A stretch of 64,000 nt of DNA from Eudorina sp. 2006-703-Eu-15 (taxonomy: Eukaryota; Chlorophyta; Chlorophyceae; Chlamydomonadales; Volvocaceae). This document shows, one piece after another, positions 1 to 12,090 of the stretch. The notes beneath the pieces are model-generated. The model was not told where the DNA came from and did no database searches. It saw only the letters and a program-made list of their open reading frames with translations. Position 1 is the first letter of the stretch, and every line of letters starts with the position of its first letter. The stretch covers positions 558,001-622,000 of the forward strand of contig BDSI01000003.1 in NCBI GenBank assembly GCA_003117195.1, in the 5' to 3' direction. Position numbers and translations under genes: made by a program.

Positions 1-1557
1 GCGCAATCTGTGTTGCAGGATTGCATGAACCATAACTCGCCTAGTTACTTCGTGGAACCGCCGACTGTACCGGACAACGATAACGCCAACCCCTCGCCAA
101 CTGCGGAGTTGATGGTCGTCTCTCGTAGTCGCGTCCTAAAGATTCAGACAAGAACTCATAGCTATGGGGTTCAGACCTATTTGTGTTGGGTTGTTGGGTT
201 GAATATTTCACTCCGAAGGCCTTTCACGTCGCACCCATATCCACAAGGCCGTCCCGCCACAACAAAAACAGTAGAGCACGTGTTTGATGTCACAATATAT
301 GCCCCACAATGATAGTTTGCGAGACCGAGAACGTGCAGTAGTACGGCGCAATTTCTTGTGACATTCTCGGCTGACTTGGGCACATACCGGTACAGCGCCG
401 GTCATGTTCGAAGCTTCGAACAAGCAAGCACGGGCTGCGTGTGACTAATGGTCAGTGGCCAACTTGTTCCAAAAAAGCTGTGACGTCGTCCACGGCTGCG
501 GCTGCGGGGATGTGGCTGAAGGGTCCTGACCGGCGTAGGCCAGCTCTGGGCCTCGTCTGCCTGCAGCATTCTGAGGGACGGCCCTGGTTTACGTCGTGTC
601 GACACTACAGAGCCCATCAATCCCATCAATTGTATTATTGTGAGCTTTAACAGATGTTTGTCAATAACGTTCTGGGACTGGACAGAGGTTGCTTTGGCTG
701 AAAGACCCATGGGCCGCGTACATCAATCAATGTGCGGGGCTTACTTGGGGCTCTGTAAGGCAAATAAACTGGGGTATTTCACAATCGATATATTGTTATC
801 ACAATGGACTATGTGAACCAGAGCCGTGAACACCTCAGAGACGAGTTTCGCCGATGTCGCCATCTTGTTTATTATGAAAACGAATTAGTGTACGTTGCCG
901 CAATGTGCGAAGGTGTATCAGCCTGGGCAAGTTGATCGATTGGTGACATTTTTTCAAAACTGGCCCAGACATTGGGGATCGCATTCCCTACGTTACAAGT
1001 GAGCTATATTAATCTCTCAATCTTACGTATCACTTACAGCTGTTGAGTATCCTTAATTGGGTTTTGGGGTACATGTTCCTTGTCAGCAGACGCAGCGTTG
1101 CCGGTACGCCGGCCAATAGTGAACATGCATCTTCAAAATCCTCTGGACTGCCGTCGTCAAAGCTGCATCCGGCCAAGACAGCGCGGACGAGTCGCAACAC
1201 TCTCGACGGAAGTGTCGGAGCTGGCAGGTCACCCGCAGTCGCAGCAAGCCGGTCTATAAATGCAACTAAAAATCATCCCAAGACAAGACTTGAACAGAGG
1301 TCGGCGGAGGCCCGCGTCGTGGACAGCTCGCTTGCGTCGCACGAGGTGCCTGCGGGTTTCAGGGTCGGGGTTTGCGATATTCGCATATTAAAAGGATTCG
1401 CATCTCGCAACTTCGTGGGCTGTTGGGCTTGGAGCCATGACCCGCCGTGCATACCTTCCCTGTGTGCTTTGATGTGTGCCGTCGTGCCTACGACTGCCCG
1501 TTCTCCCTCCCGGCTTCTTCCAGGAGGTCCTCATAATCTCTCCTTTGCTCGCCGCAG
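1..1557. other. Unassigned upstream region
   Basis: No coding exon with family resemblance was found here. The stretch must hold the missing first exon and promoter of the following gene, because the first recognised exon at 1558 is preceded by a splice acceptor (ctcgccgcag) and its frame has a stop just upstream (1534) with no in-frame ATG between. A mid-sized ORF at 1043-1567 is in a different phase and has no recognisable domain. Confidence 0.4.
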
Positions 1558-4500
1558 ATCCATTTGAGCGATGCCAGCGACGCGGATGAATCGGCGCCCG
1601 CCGCACTCGCCGCCACAGCACCCGGCGTGCACCCACCGCCACCACCACAACAACAACAACAGCACCGCCTCCCCCCACAGACCTCACCCCCGGGTGCTGC
1701 TGCTGCGGCCGGGAGGGCCAGACCGCCAGCCAGTCATGCTCCCTTGCCCCACCGCCACCACCGGGACCATCAAGGGGGACCAGCCAGTGCCCTCTCCAAC
1801 ACCGTCGTGTCGGCTGTACGGCGGCGGGCGAGGCAGGGGCTGCCGCGGGCCGTCGCAGTCGCCAACCGGACGGCGGCGGCGGCGTTGCCGGCGGCGGCGG
1901 CGCCGCCGCCGCCGCGGTCGCAGACGGCAGAGGAGGAGCCTCGAGCCCCGGAGGCCGTCGGGTCCGCCCCGTCATCATCGTCGGGCGACACCAGCCGCCA
2001 CAGCGGCGGTTGGATCAGCACCCGCGTCGCAGTTGCGGTGCTGCTGATGCTGATAGCGGCGGCTGTGGCGTCGGGCAGCCTGCGACTGCTGTCGGCGGTG
2101 CCGGCGCGTCGGGTGCCGGCAGCGCGGTACGGCGAGGTCGTCGGTGACCGGTTCGCGGGCGGGCGCGTTGCGCCGGGCCACGTTTCGGGTTCTAGCTGGG
2201 CGCGCCTCTGGGGTCGTATGACAGCGACGCCGCGAGGAAGCATCGTCGCCGCAGCTGTGTCGGCTGCTAGCGACCGCAGGGCTAGCAGTAGCAGCAGCAG
2301 CAGCAGCAGCAGCGTCACAGGCGCCATGGTGAGCGGCGGCGGTGTGGGCCCGCAGCAGCGGCGGTGGTGGTGGTGGTTTGGTGGCATGTCGTCGGGGCCA
2401 CGGGGTGGGGGCGCACGTACGGCACCTCCGCAGCCGCATCGACCCTCCGCGGCTGGCGGCGGATCTGCGCCCGAACCAGGAAGCCCATCATCGTCATCAT
2501 CACCGCCGCTGTCGCCGCCGCCGCCGCCGCCGCAGTCACCGCCTTCTCCTCCCGCCGAGTACGAGTGGCGCGAGTCGGCCAGTGTACGGGTCATAACCAT
2601 CGTCCAAGGTGCGTGCGCTCGTGGTCGGCGGTGAATTGAGTACGGTACCGGTACGAACTTATCGTACCAGAACCTCATATATGAACTTCGGTCTGCCTAC
2701 CAGCCGCGGTTCGCCATACTCATGCCGTACAGAGCCCCGCAGTGGCCCTCAGGGACCGACCCGCGGGTCCCTGCCGGTGCCGCCGCTGCGGCCACGACAA
2801 GGCCGCAAGGGTACCGCCGTACCGGTGGGACCCAACCCAACAGTAGGCCCCAAGCCCCTGGTACGGCAGACTTTTGCCCGATTCCCAATTCCCCAATTCC
2901 TGACGGCCTGCACCCGGTCCGACATCGACGCACTGAGGACGTCAAAAGGACGAACCTGTCTGCTCCGACTGTGAAAATTGTGTCCCAGGCAGCGCCACTA
3001 GCCCGTACGGCACCACGTGGGAGGCCCTTGCGGACCATACGGCGCAGCGGCTCGAGTGGACGGATCCGTCGTATCAGATGATGGTGTTCAGGGCGGAGGC
3101 GCTGGGGGCGGAGCCCGGTGAGCGGCCGGCCGGCGGGTCGCGGGAGGGAGGGGGGAGAGAGGAGGGCGTAGGAAATTGCGCGAGGGGCGGGCAGGTGGCC
3201 CTTCTCTTTCGAACAGGATAGACGGGAAGGGGGAGGGGAGGGTATCGGACATTGTTATACACATTGAGGGAAAGGGGGAAGGGGTTACACGAAGGCGGCG
3301 GTGTCTCGGGCCTCGAAGGAAGTGGTCTCGGAGCCGTGCCTTCGTGTGCGGGAGGCGGCTCGTCGGGGGGAGGAGCTCAAGCTCCCTGGCTCCGAAACCC
3401 CCAAGCGGCGGCAGCCAGCGTCCCGCTGTTCCAAGGCAACCATGGGGATTTACGTCTTGTACGGCGTGCCGTACAGGTTTACAGGCGGCCTTCCTCCAGG
3501 CGCTGCGGGGCGGTGCGCAGCTGGCAGTGGGGTTGGACGTCACGGACGCGGCGGCTGAGGCGTTTCTCCTCAAGGTACGGCAGCTGTACTCCTGTACCAC
3601 GGCGGCTCCCGTTAAAAGATGGCGAGTGCGGGCCGGGGGTTAGACATCAAGCGCAGTTGGGCCCTATGGAGGGACGCGTCGGTGTGGAGTATGTTGATTG
3701 AGCTGGCGGGGCGTCATCGCCGCTGCGATCTCTTGAATCACGCTTCTTGCAGCGCCCTTGTCTCGCTCTCGGCAGAGTAGGAGCTAGATACACCCTGGCG
3801 GACCCCGCCCCCTTAGGGCCTTTGCGCTGGCAGCAGCGCAGTTTGAGTACGCCTACCCATGTCCCAGATCCCCCCTAGATTGCCCCACGTAACGACATCC
3901 ACCCGAGACCGTCCTTACCGCTGCTAGATGCCCTTGGGACGCCTGTTACACTTCGTAGACGGTTTCGGTGCGCGACACGATTGACTCGTGCGCGAATGGG
4001 TCCCCCAACTTCCCTGGAGCTAATCACACGCTCCAGGGAATTGTGTCAATGTATAGGAGCGTCATACCACACCACACCGCGCCGTGCCTTCCGCCTCCCA
4101 CGCCCTCCCTCGCCCGCGTTAACGACCCCCGCATCCCCACCAGGACCCACGGGTCAGGGACAAGCTGCCCAGCGTGGCCCTGTTCTTGGGCGGGTCCGAG
4201 GCGCTGTCCAAGGGGCTCACCCAGCTGCAGGTACGGTACAGTAAGGTACAGGGACCGTACATACGGGACGGATAATACGACATCTTTGGGAGGGGAACGT
4301 TTGCAGTCGCCGTTGTAGGTACAGCAGGTACGGCAGATACGGCAGGCAAGTTTGTGCCTGGAGCTCCCACCTTGAGGTCCCGGGCGTCCCACACCTGCGT
4401 GACGCGAGGGCTGTCGTACACACTTTCCGAGGGCCTCCTCTGAACAATTTCCGAGGCCGCACGACTTCGTGTTCCAACAGTGCGGCCCAGCACCCACCCC

Positions 4501-7500
4501 TCAGGTCGGGCCCCCGCGGGCACCGGGTCGCCTCCGACCAAGCGTGAGGAATGTGTTTCGCATGCCGTACGACGTGATAGTGATTACTAATGGCTGGGCG
4601 CCCCGTCAAGCAGTACATACTGCGTACTGCTATGTGTCATGCATGGTGTGTTTGTGAATGCGGGGTGGCTGCTGTGCGTTCTGCCTGTTTGTGCAGGGCG
4701 GTCTGCGGCCTCAGGATCCAGGGTCATGGCGTACGGCACTGGCGCGGTGGGTACGGTGCTTCTGTCCCCCAATGGGGTCTGGGTTCGTCGCCGTTTTAGA
4801 TCTCCTCCTCATATTTACTTCACCATTTGACGAAAATTTATTCCTTGGGATCATGTACGACACTCTACTTGAATTTCCCAGTTGAGATCGCATGTTCGAT
4901 TCCTGTACAGGTTTCCGTCGGGTACCTGTACAGGAATCGAACACCCGACGGAAGTCGGGTATGAGATAGCAGCTTGTTGCTGAGATGTGGTGTTGAGGGC
5001 TAGTTGATGGGCCGAGATACGCACGCTTGATTGGTGACGATGCCGAACCCTCAAACTCGAAGGATGGTCGGGTGAACGGATATGGCGGAGATCGTGAAAT
5101 GGTAGGATGGAAACTGGTGGAAATCGTGTAAAAATGGGAAGAGCGGCCTTTGACGGATGTCCGTTGCGGGGCCGGACGGTCAGTACAACATGTAACAATC
5201 AGTATTCAGTATTCAGATTCCCCAGAAAAGGGCCTAGGAATCCAGTCGGGTTCCGTGAAGCCGGAGTCCGGCCGATTGGTGTCGGAGGCCTCTGGGACGT
5301 CGAAACTGTGTACGGCACGCCTCTTGAACTGTGTACGGCACGCCTCCTGACCGGAATCCGCGGCCAAGCCGTTGGCCCCGGCCTGGGGGGTTCGATCTCC
5401 GTGACGCGCACGTCCGCTGGAAGCACGGATCGGGCTGGGCCTAGGGGCTGCCCCACGGGTCGCCACCTCCTGACCGACCCATGGATCCGTCTCCCCTTTC
5501 CTGTCGCACACTTCACCACCTGACCACCTGCTTGACGCATCTGGACGCCCCTGTCGTACGCCCCTGCCGTACGTACCTGAATGCCGCACGTACCTGAATC
5601 CAACAATCCACGCATCTGATCAACCCACTGAGTACACCCTCTGATGCATTTCTGACTCTCACGGTCCCAGGTACCGCCCCCCACTAACCCCCACTCAACC
5701 CACAGCCGCCTTTCCTGGACCCCGGACGGCAAGGGCCTGGCGGTGTGGGACACGGTGCAGCTGCTGCTGGGGCGCCACGACTCGGATAACTTCCTCTTCG
5801 TGTACCTGGTGCTAATCAATCAGTACGTCACGACTGTACGGCAGGTACGGCGCGCCTGTCGTATGTGCGGTCGTCCGTTGCGGTGGACGACAGCAAACAC
5901 GGTGGAGCTTGTCAGCATGCCCGGGTGATGTGTAGTTGCGTACCTGTTTGATTCCTGCCTCAGATCCTCCGCCCGGGTCGCATGCTTCTATCTGCTTTGC
6001 GATCGGGTTTGTTGCTCGTTGGCTTGTTTTTCCCTTGACTTCTGCTCACCACCTCTCACCTCAACTGCCCTCCACGTCCACCACCACCTGCACTTCCGCC
6101 CCCTGCCGCCCTCACAGGTGGCGGACACCACCAAGGGCTTCGACCTGCAGTCCCTCATCTGCATGGCCAAGAACTGCGGGGCCAAGTGAGTCCAGGGAGG
6201 GTGCTCCTCTGCTCCAAGGAGGGGCCGCCTTCCAGCGGGCCTCCAGGGGGGTCTCCAGGTTGGGGGCGGCTAGGTCCTCCCTTGGTGTCCCTCCTGGAGC
6301 GCATGTGACGACAGCAGACGGCGGTGTGGGTTGTAGCCGTGGTGTACGGGGCTGGGCCCACAGACTTGTTCGGTGATGTGTGTATGTTTGTGCTGCGTAG
6401 CTTCTCGCCCCATCCCGCGCCTCTCCCTGTCCCTCGACCGCTCCCGTACTGTGCTACCGTGCCACTGGCAGCACTCTCCATCCCTGGCAGACATCTCCAC
6501 CCTCCTTGCATCCCCACGCCTCAGGGTGGTGGGCTGTGTGCAGGACGCCACCTGCAAGGCCGCGCTGGACTGCCTGCAGAGCTGCACCTTCAACGACCAG
6601 GTGGGTGCGGCAGTTGCACGGCAGTACGGCATTAGGTCAGAGCGCAGCCGGGGCTTCGGCACGAGGTTGGGGGTCCTCACATGAGAGGGCTGTCTGCCGC
6701 AACCGGACATCCGTGTCGCCTTCGTCCCCGGAACCATCGGCGGTGCATCATCCCTGCCGCTGCCACCTGCCCCGTGCGGCCTTGTTCCCCTCGTATTGCT
6801 GATACCACCCCCGCCCCTGATACCACCCCCGCCCCTGATACCACCCCTTACCCCTGAATATGTATAGCAATTTTCGATACCCCTACCCCTGATACCACCT
6901 TTTTTGTCAATACAGACACCACCCCTGCCCTGTGAACCCTCGTAACCCTCGGTCCCCTGGGCCCCCCGGCCCCCCTTCCCCGCCCCCCCTTCCCCGCCCC
7001 CCCTTCCCCGCCCCCCCTTCCCCGCCCCCCCTTCCCCGCCCCCCACTGCCTCGTCACCGCCCCGCCTCTGCAGGTGTGCCAGTACAGGTGCATCGTGAGC
7101 TACGAGAGTCCCCTCCTGGAGCAGTTCAGCTTGTGCATCCTGCAGCTCCACAACTGCCGCAACCTGGACGCCAAGCCGCCACTGCTGCCAGGTGAGTAAG
7201 GTCGGGTTGCGAGTTGGGCGTTGGAATTCAGGAGCTGCAAAGACCGAGGACGAGGTTTAGGGCCGCAGGCCCGTAGACTACGGGCCGTAGTGTTATGGGA
7301 TATAGGCTATCGCAGGCACAACGGATGGGTTGGCTGGCGCACTGTACGACACGCCGTTCACGACAGTCGGGTTACGCGAGTCCGTACGTTTGCAGCGCTG
7401 CATCGCATTTGCTTCAGTGAGTGCATGCTCGCTGGACCCCCCTTGTGCGGGGTGGTTGATAGGGTTTAGGGTCAAAGGGGTTCGGTCGTTGGACTGGCGT

Positions 7501-9380
7501 TTGGGGTTGGGGGTGTTGATTTGCTGCCGCATCACCAGCTGTGCGACCGCCGCCGTGTTGGTGTGCCCTGCCCGCCCCCCACGTCCCACACCCCTCCTCC
7601 CAACTCGGGTGCCCCACTTACCCAATGCACCGTCTTCTGCATACCAGCTCACCATTCGCACCCCGATCGCCACCCCAGCCTTCAAAACCCGATCCCCAAA
7701 CGCTGCCCAATCCTGCCCGCAAACACGACCGCGCAGATCCCGCCCCCATGTCTTCGTTCCGAGGCGTCCCACTGACCCACGGGTCGGCCGAGGAGCTGTT
7801 CTTTGGCTGGCTGGACCAGCCGGGGCAGGGCGCGCCCCGCTCGAGCCTGCTGGGGGACCGCGAAGGCTTGCCGTACAGCTGGCTCGTGGCGGCGGGTGGG
7901 TGGTATGTGCAGGGTGTCGTACTCCAGTGGGGAGGTACAAGTGACCACGCAGGGGTGACCTAATCCAGAAGCTGTGCGCCGCGCGCGAACGACGGCACTC
8001 CCCAACCCACGACCCACGCACCCCTCCCCGCCCTCCGCTCCCCAGGCAAGAACCCCGCCTACGACTACTTCCCCTGCCAGCACCAGCTGTACTACAGGGG
8101 CAAGGCCAGCGGGGTGGTGTGGTACGAGCCGGTGTTCAAGGCCATCACGCTGGACGGCCGAACGGTGTGGCGCCGCCGGGTGTACCGAGTGCGGCGAGGG
8201 AAGGTGCGGACGGCTACTGATGGCGTGCAGCGAGCAGCGCACCCACCCTCCACCCTCCCTGCAGCTTGCGGCTTTGTGCCGCCGTACTGCGGTACGGCGG
8301 TCTGCGATGGGCCGCAGAGGGACTGTCATGGGTGACAGCGCTCCGCGCCCTGCACCTCGCTGTGTGATGAGCCACACCCCGCCGTAGACCCCATCGTAGA
8401 CCCCATCGTGTCCTTCCGGCCGCCGGACATCATAAGGTCACAAGGACGATTCGCTGTGCCCTTCCGCCTCCCCGTCCTCCCCGCCCTCCTCCCCCCTCCC
8501 CCTCCCCCTCCAGGTCCCCGGCACCTTCCACCTGTCGGTGCTGGACAACGGCGTCACGTCCAACGAGTACTGGCGCATCTTGGACTGCGATGACGACCTG
8601 GAGTACTGCCTCTTCTACTACAGCGGCGCGGCGTCGACGGCGGGTGGGGTGGGGCCGGGCGGGGCAGCCCCATCGCGATGACCATCTGGGGTCTGGGATG
8701 ATGTTGGTTGATCAGCCGTGGACATACGGTATACGATCAATGCATTTTGGACCTGTGCACATTCACTCGGTGACCTGCATGCTGGGCGGCGGGCTCCTCT
8801 GTGCGAGGTCCCCCTGTCTGGGCCCCTGTCGTGTAGTAGTACCGTAGCTGGAACGGTAGAGAAGGATACGTCCTTCGCGGCCCGGCAGGCCCGTCACAAG
8901 AACCCGCGCCGCCGCGAGAGCTCCGCTCCCCTCCCCTCGTGCCTGGAGATCCTGGTACAGTCGAGTCGCCATCGGATATTCGCTTTGGCAGAAGCTTAGT
9001 ATATATATAAATATGTATATATATGTATATATATATATATGTCTACCAATTTCCCATATCCCCTCGTGCCTCTCCTGCCTACCTCGTCCCGCGCGTCCGT
9101 CCGTCCGTGCCCCCCTCCCCCTCCGCCTCGCATGTCTACCCATTTCCTATACCCCGCCCGCCTCGCAGGTCTGTCGTACAGCGGTGCGGTCCTCGGCACC
9201 CCCGACGGCCGCATGCCCGGGCCCCAGCACACGGCCCGACTGCACGCGGCGCTGCGGCGGGCGGGCATCGAGCCCTGGGAGCTGAGCTACGTGAACAACA
9301 GCGATTGCGGAGATGCGCCGCTGCAGATCACCGGGCCGGTGGCGCGGGGCCCCACGCCGGCGCCGGCGCCGGCGTCGTGA
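1558..9380 (+). CDS. VDR: Violaxanthin de-epoxidase-related protein (VDR-like), 5' incomplete
   Basis: Twelve exons with compatible phases: 1558-2608, 2989-3117, 3477-3574, 4144-4230, 5671-5844 (start could be 5706 with another donor), 6118-6185, 6525-6600, 7074-7191, 7737-7895, 8046-8203, 8514-8643, 9169-9380, ending in TGA. They sum to 820 codons. Exons 6-8 encode a Cys-rich domain (LICMAKNC, TCKAALDCLQSC, VCQYRCIVSYESP) like the N-terminal domain of violaxanthin de-epoxidase. Exons 9-12 encode a lipocalin-like part (FRGVPLTHG, NPAYDYFPCQHQLYYRG, VWRRRVYRVRRGK, VPGTFHLSVLDNGV). This layout matches the plant VDE-related proteins, which are plastid proteins of unproven catalytic activity. It is not the lycopene-cyclase-like chlorophycean VDE. 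Exon 1 is Pro/Ser/Ala-rich low complexity with one hydrophobic segment (VAVLLMLIAAAVASGS, about residues 160-175). It joins exon 2 in phase, but its place in the mature protein is less certain. The initiator exon was not found. Confidence 0.87.
4894..4953. repeat. Interleaved inverted repeats (possible pseudoknot or tRNA-like remnant)
   Basis: Arm A (4894-4911, gttcgattcctgtacagg) pairs perfectly with A' (4925-4942). Arm B (4913-4923, ttccgtcgggt) pairs perfectly with B' (4943-4953). The order A-B-A'-B' is interleaved rather than nested. Both A arms contain a sequence resembling a Pol III B box (gttcgattcc). The structure lies in an intron of the VDR-like gene. Confidence 0.8.
6785..7050. repeat. 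Intronic C-rich tandem repeats
   Basis: Two simple arrays lie in the intron before exon 8 of the VDR-like gene. At about 6785-6850 an 18-bp unit (tgataccacccccgcccc) is repeated about three times. At about 6965-7045 there are roughly six copies of a 13-bp unit (cccccccttcccc type). They end close to the polypyrimidine tract of the acceptor at 7073. Confidence 0.8.
9001..9042. repeat. AT-rich (TA)n microsatellite
   Basis: An alternating TA/TATG tract lies in the last intron of the VDR-like gene, about 130 bp upstream of the final acceptor. It stands out from the GC-rich surroundings. Confidence 0.85.
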
Positions 9381-9554
9381 TTTGTGAGCCGTGTCCGTGT
9401 ACGTAGTGATGGGCGTCGGGGCGTCAGAGCCGCGGTGCGCCGCCGACAGAGGCCTCTAGCGGGGCGTCGGTCTCCACCGCAGCCGCCACGCGCCATGTAT
9501 GCTCCATGCCACCTTGTGAGTTGTGTGACGGGACTGCGCTGAGGGGGTCACGAG

Positions 9555-10054
9555 CAGTGTTGCTATCTTCCAAAACGGGGAAATAGAATTACGCAGGTTT
9601 CCGGCCTGTCGCCAGTAGCCAAAAAACCTTTGGCAGGGCAGATTTTGGGGGCCTTTCTAGGTGCCAGGAAATAAAAACCTCCGGGCAGGCCAGGAAATAT
9701 TTCGGCGTGTTTCGACAGCAGGGACACTGCTACCACAGCTACGACAGGGATTCTCAGTCTTGGAGGCCTGAAGCACCGTCGCGGATGCATATGGGAGGGG
9801 GGGTAACCAGGAGTCCGGGACACGGCATCAGAGTGTGTTTTGGAGGTAGACAGGTGTACGACACAGGAATTGCCCCTGCGCCTGCAGATTTCCAGGCCCT
9901 TTTGGTAGTCTGGAAAATAGTTGGCAGGGCAGATTTCCGGCTCCCTACAGCGTCAAATAAATGAAATCTCGCAGGTTTTCTGGGGGTCCGGGAAATGAAA
10001 AAATTCCGGGTTTTTGGCCCGTAAATATTTATTTTATTTAAGATAGCAACACTG
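9555..10054. mobile_element. 500-bp hAT-like MITE
   Basis: The element is bounded by a perfect 15-bp terminal inverted repeat (cagtgttgctatctt at 9555-9569, reverse complement at 10040-10054). An exact 8-bp direct repeat, gtcacgag, flanks it at 9547-9554 and 10055-10062 as a target-site duplication. An 8-bp duplication and CAG...CTG termini are hallmarks of hAT transposons. The interior is AT-richer than its surroundings, has internal inverted segments rich in ttccgg/ccggaa, and encodes no transposase, so it is non-autonomous. It sits about 175 bp beyond the stop codon of the VDR-like gene. The intact ends suggest recent insertion. Confidence 0.9.
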
Positions 10055-10062
10055 GTCACGAG

Positions 10063-12062
10063 GGGGTGGCAGCATCGGCGCCTTTCGGCAGCATCCGCGG
10101 CTTTCGGGTGCTATGCAGCTTCGTTGGGTGGAACCCTGCCCGGGTGCAGGGGGCCCGCTGCGATACTGCGAGGTAGGGGAGCAGTACTACTGGTGGGGCC
10201 GAACATACCGCAGGGTGTCCCCACAGCACAGGCGGTGACGTGGCAGTCCCCTTGGTGTCCAGTGAGCAGTTAGGTACGGTTATTATATTTTCTGTAACAC
10301 GTGGTTAACGTGGCAATGTGGATGGGGGTATGCGGCCAGGTGGTGACGGGGAGGCGGGCGGTGTAACCCTACTACCCTAGACCTAGGACAAGTGGCCCTC
10401 CTACTGAGCAAAGAGACGTTCAGGCTATGCACCTGAAGCTTGTTTGGGGCCGCGACAATCTCTCCTTGGTGTAGCTGTTGGTGCATGGTCACCTCGTAGC
10501 GTGAGTGGTCGGTCGTTCATGCCCCTTAACCGGCTTGCCAGCCAGCAGGACCAGCCGAACCCATCCCATATGCATGGCTGGCCCAGGAAAGGCGGCTGTG
10601 GGTGGAAGGGGTGGAGCGGGCCACGGCCGGGGTGCTCAGCCGGCGTCTTGACCGGAACCGACCTGTCCGCTCAGCAGCCGACACTTACACGAGTCGCAAA
10701 GGACAGCTCCGAAACCACCCTCAGGTCAGCGGCACCGCCACGCTACGTTCACAACGCAGGACCCGGAGGACGGCCGTTCGACGGGCCCCATTGCAGAAGG
10801 GACCTATTGGACCTATTTGTTAACCCCAACCTCTTAACCCGCCAAAACGAACGAGATCCCTCCAACCCTTACGGGTTACGGCCGCTGCCTCTCCCAGCAG
10901 CTTCCGATGATCACGGACGTTCCCTCACCCCTTTACCCCCAGAGCCTCCGTACTCCGACAACCGAATAATGCTCGTGCGCTGAGTGCCCCCGAAGGCCTA
11001 CAGAGGGTCGAACGATGTATGCGTAGCTCCACCCACACGGGGAGCGCAAGCCCTCCACGTGTTCCGTACGACCACCGATTGACCCGGCCCCCGGCAGATG
11101 GTAACCGCGTCTATCGTGCCAAAATGCAACCACGTACCCATCCCGTACGGCGCTTGACCAACGTCGACGCCGGTGTGACACAGACACACCCGACACGCAA
11201 TCTGCCACCGTCCTGGCTGACTCATCATGCTGGTGGCCACCCCCAGCATACGCGCTGCTGAAGCAAAGCCTGTACATGGACGTTGCTCCGCTGGCGTGCC
11301 ACCACCGCCTCCTCCGCTGCCTCGTCAGCCGCCTCCTCATCCGCACAGGGCCGGGCGATTGGCCGCGATTGGCGCTCTCCACCGCGGGCCGACCGGCGCC
11401 GAAATACGCCGCACCTCCACGCAGCACAGCGGTACCTATCACCGCCCATGCCACACCCGTCATTATGGCGCCCCTATGCTTCCTATATCGTACCCATATC
11501 GCATACTCGACAGTATCCCATCGCAGCCGCCGCGGCCGACGGCGGCGGGTCGCGGCAACGAACGCCGACCGCCTTTAAATAAAACTCAGCTGCACGGCGC
11601 CAGCTCATACCCCGTGAGGATGCTTGCTTGCTGTCCCGCTCTCCTTCCCTCTACCTGTGCCATCTACCTTTTCCCCGTCCATCCATCCCACCCTTCCCCC
11701 TATCTCCTACCCAGTATCTCCCACTCTGCAGCTTTGACCGGGCCGCTGCCGGGGGAGTCTGCACCCCCTTTAAACCGATGCCATGCCGCCCCACCCCACG
11801 CACCGTAACCCGCATCCACGTCACTCACAAACCCGCCCCCATCCGCACCCGTATCCACCCACGTCAGATCCCTTCCCCATCACCGCCGCCACCTCCCTCC
11901 ACACCCAGTCGTCGTCGTCGTCGTCGTCATCGCCACCCGCGCCCTGTGCTCCTCTCGTGCTCCTCTCATGCGCCTCTGGTGCATGCTCCCCTCGTGCTCA
12001 GTCGTCACCGTCTCCATAACCCTGCTCAGTCGTCACCTTTTCCGTAGCCGATCAGACCCTGC
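10063..12062. other. Intergenic region between convergent genes
   Basis: This lies between the 3' ends of the VDR-like (+) and RIK-like (-) genes. Several ORFs of 60-190 codons occur on both strands, but none shows a domain, coherent splice phases or believable composition. The part around 11600-12050 is pyrimidine-rich with CCA/TCG simple repeats. TGTAA, the common green-algal polyadenylation signal, occurs near 10292 and 10361, which would require a VDR transcript running through the MITE. Confidence 0.5.
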
Positions 12063-12090
12063 TCAGTCGTCGCCGTCTCCGTAGCCGATC
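12004..12090 (-). repeat. Degenerate tandem triplication of a terminal exon end
   Basis: The last codons of the RIK-like gene plus its stop (encoding roughly LIGYGDGDD and stop, read on the minus strand) are followed by a second and a partial third copy of the same ~35-bp stretch. Each copy retains GGTGACGACTGAGCA or a close variant. The first stop (12063-12065) would terminate translation. Confidence 0.75.

Noticed and set aside
1571..2047. Alternative ATG-started ORF (MPATRMNRRPPH...) overlapping VDR exon 1
   Set aside because: It is Arg/Pro/His low complexity, ends early, and its phase does not lead into the conserved exons, whereas the overlapping frame does.
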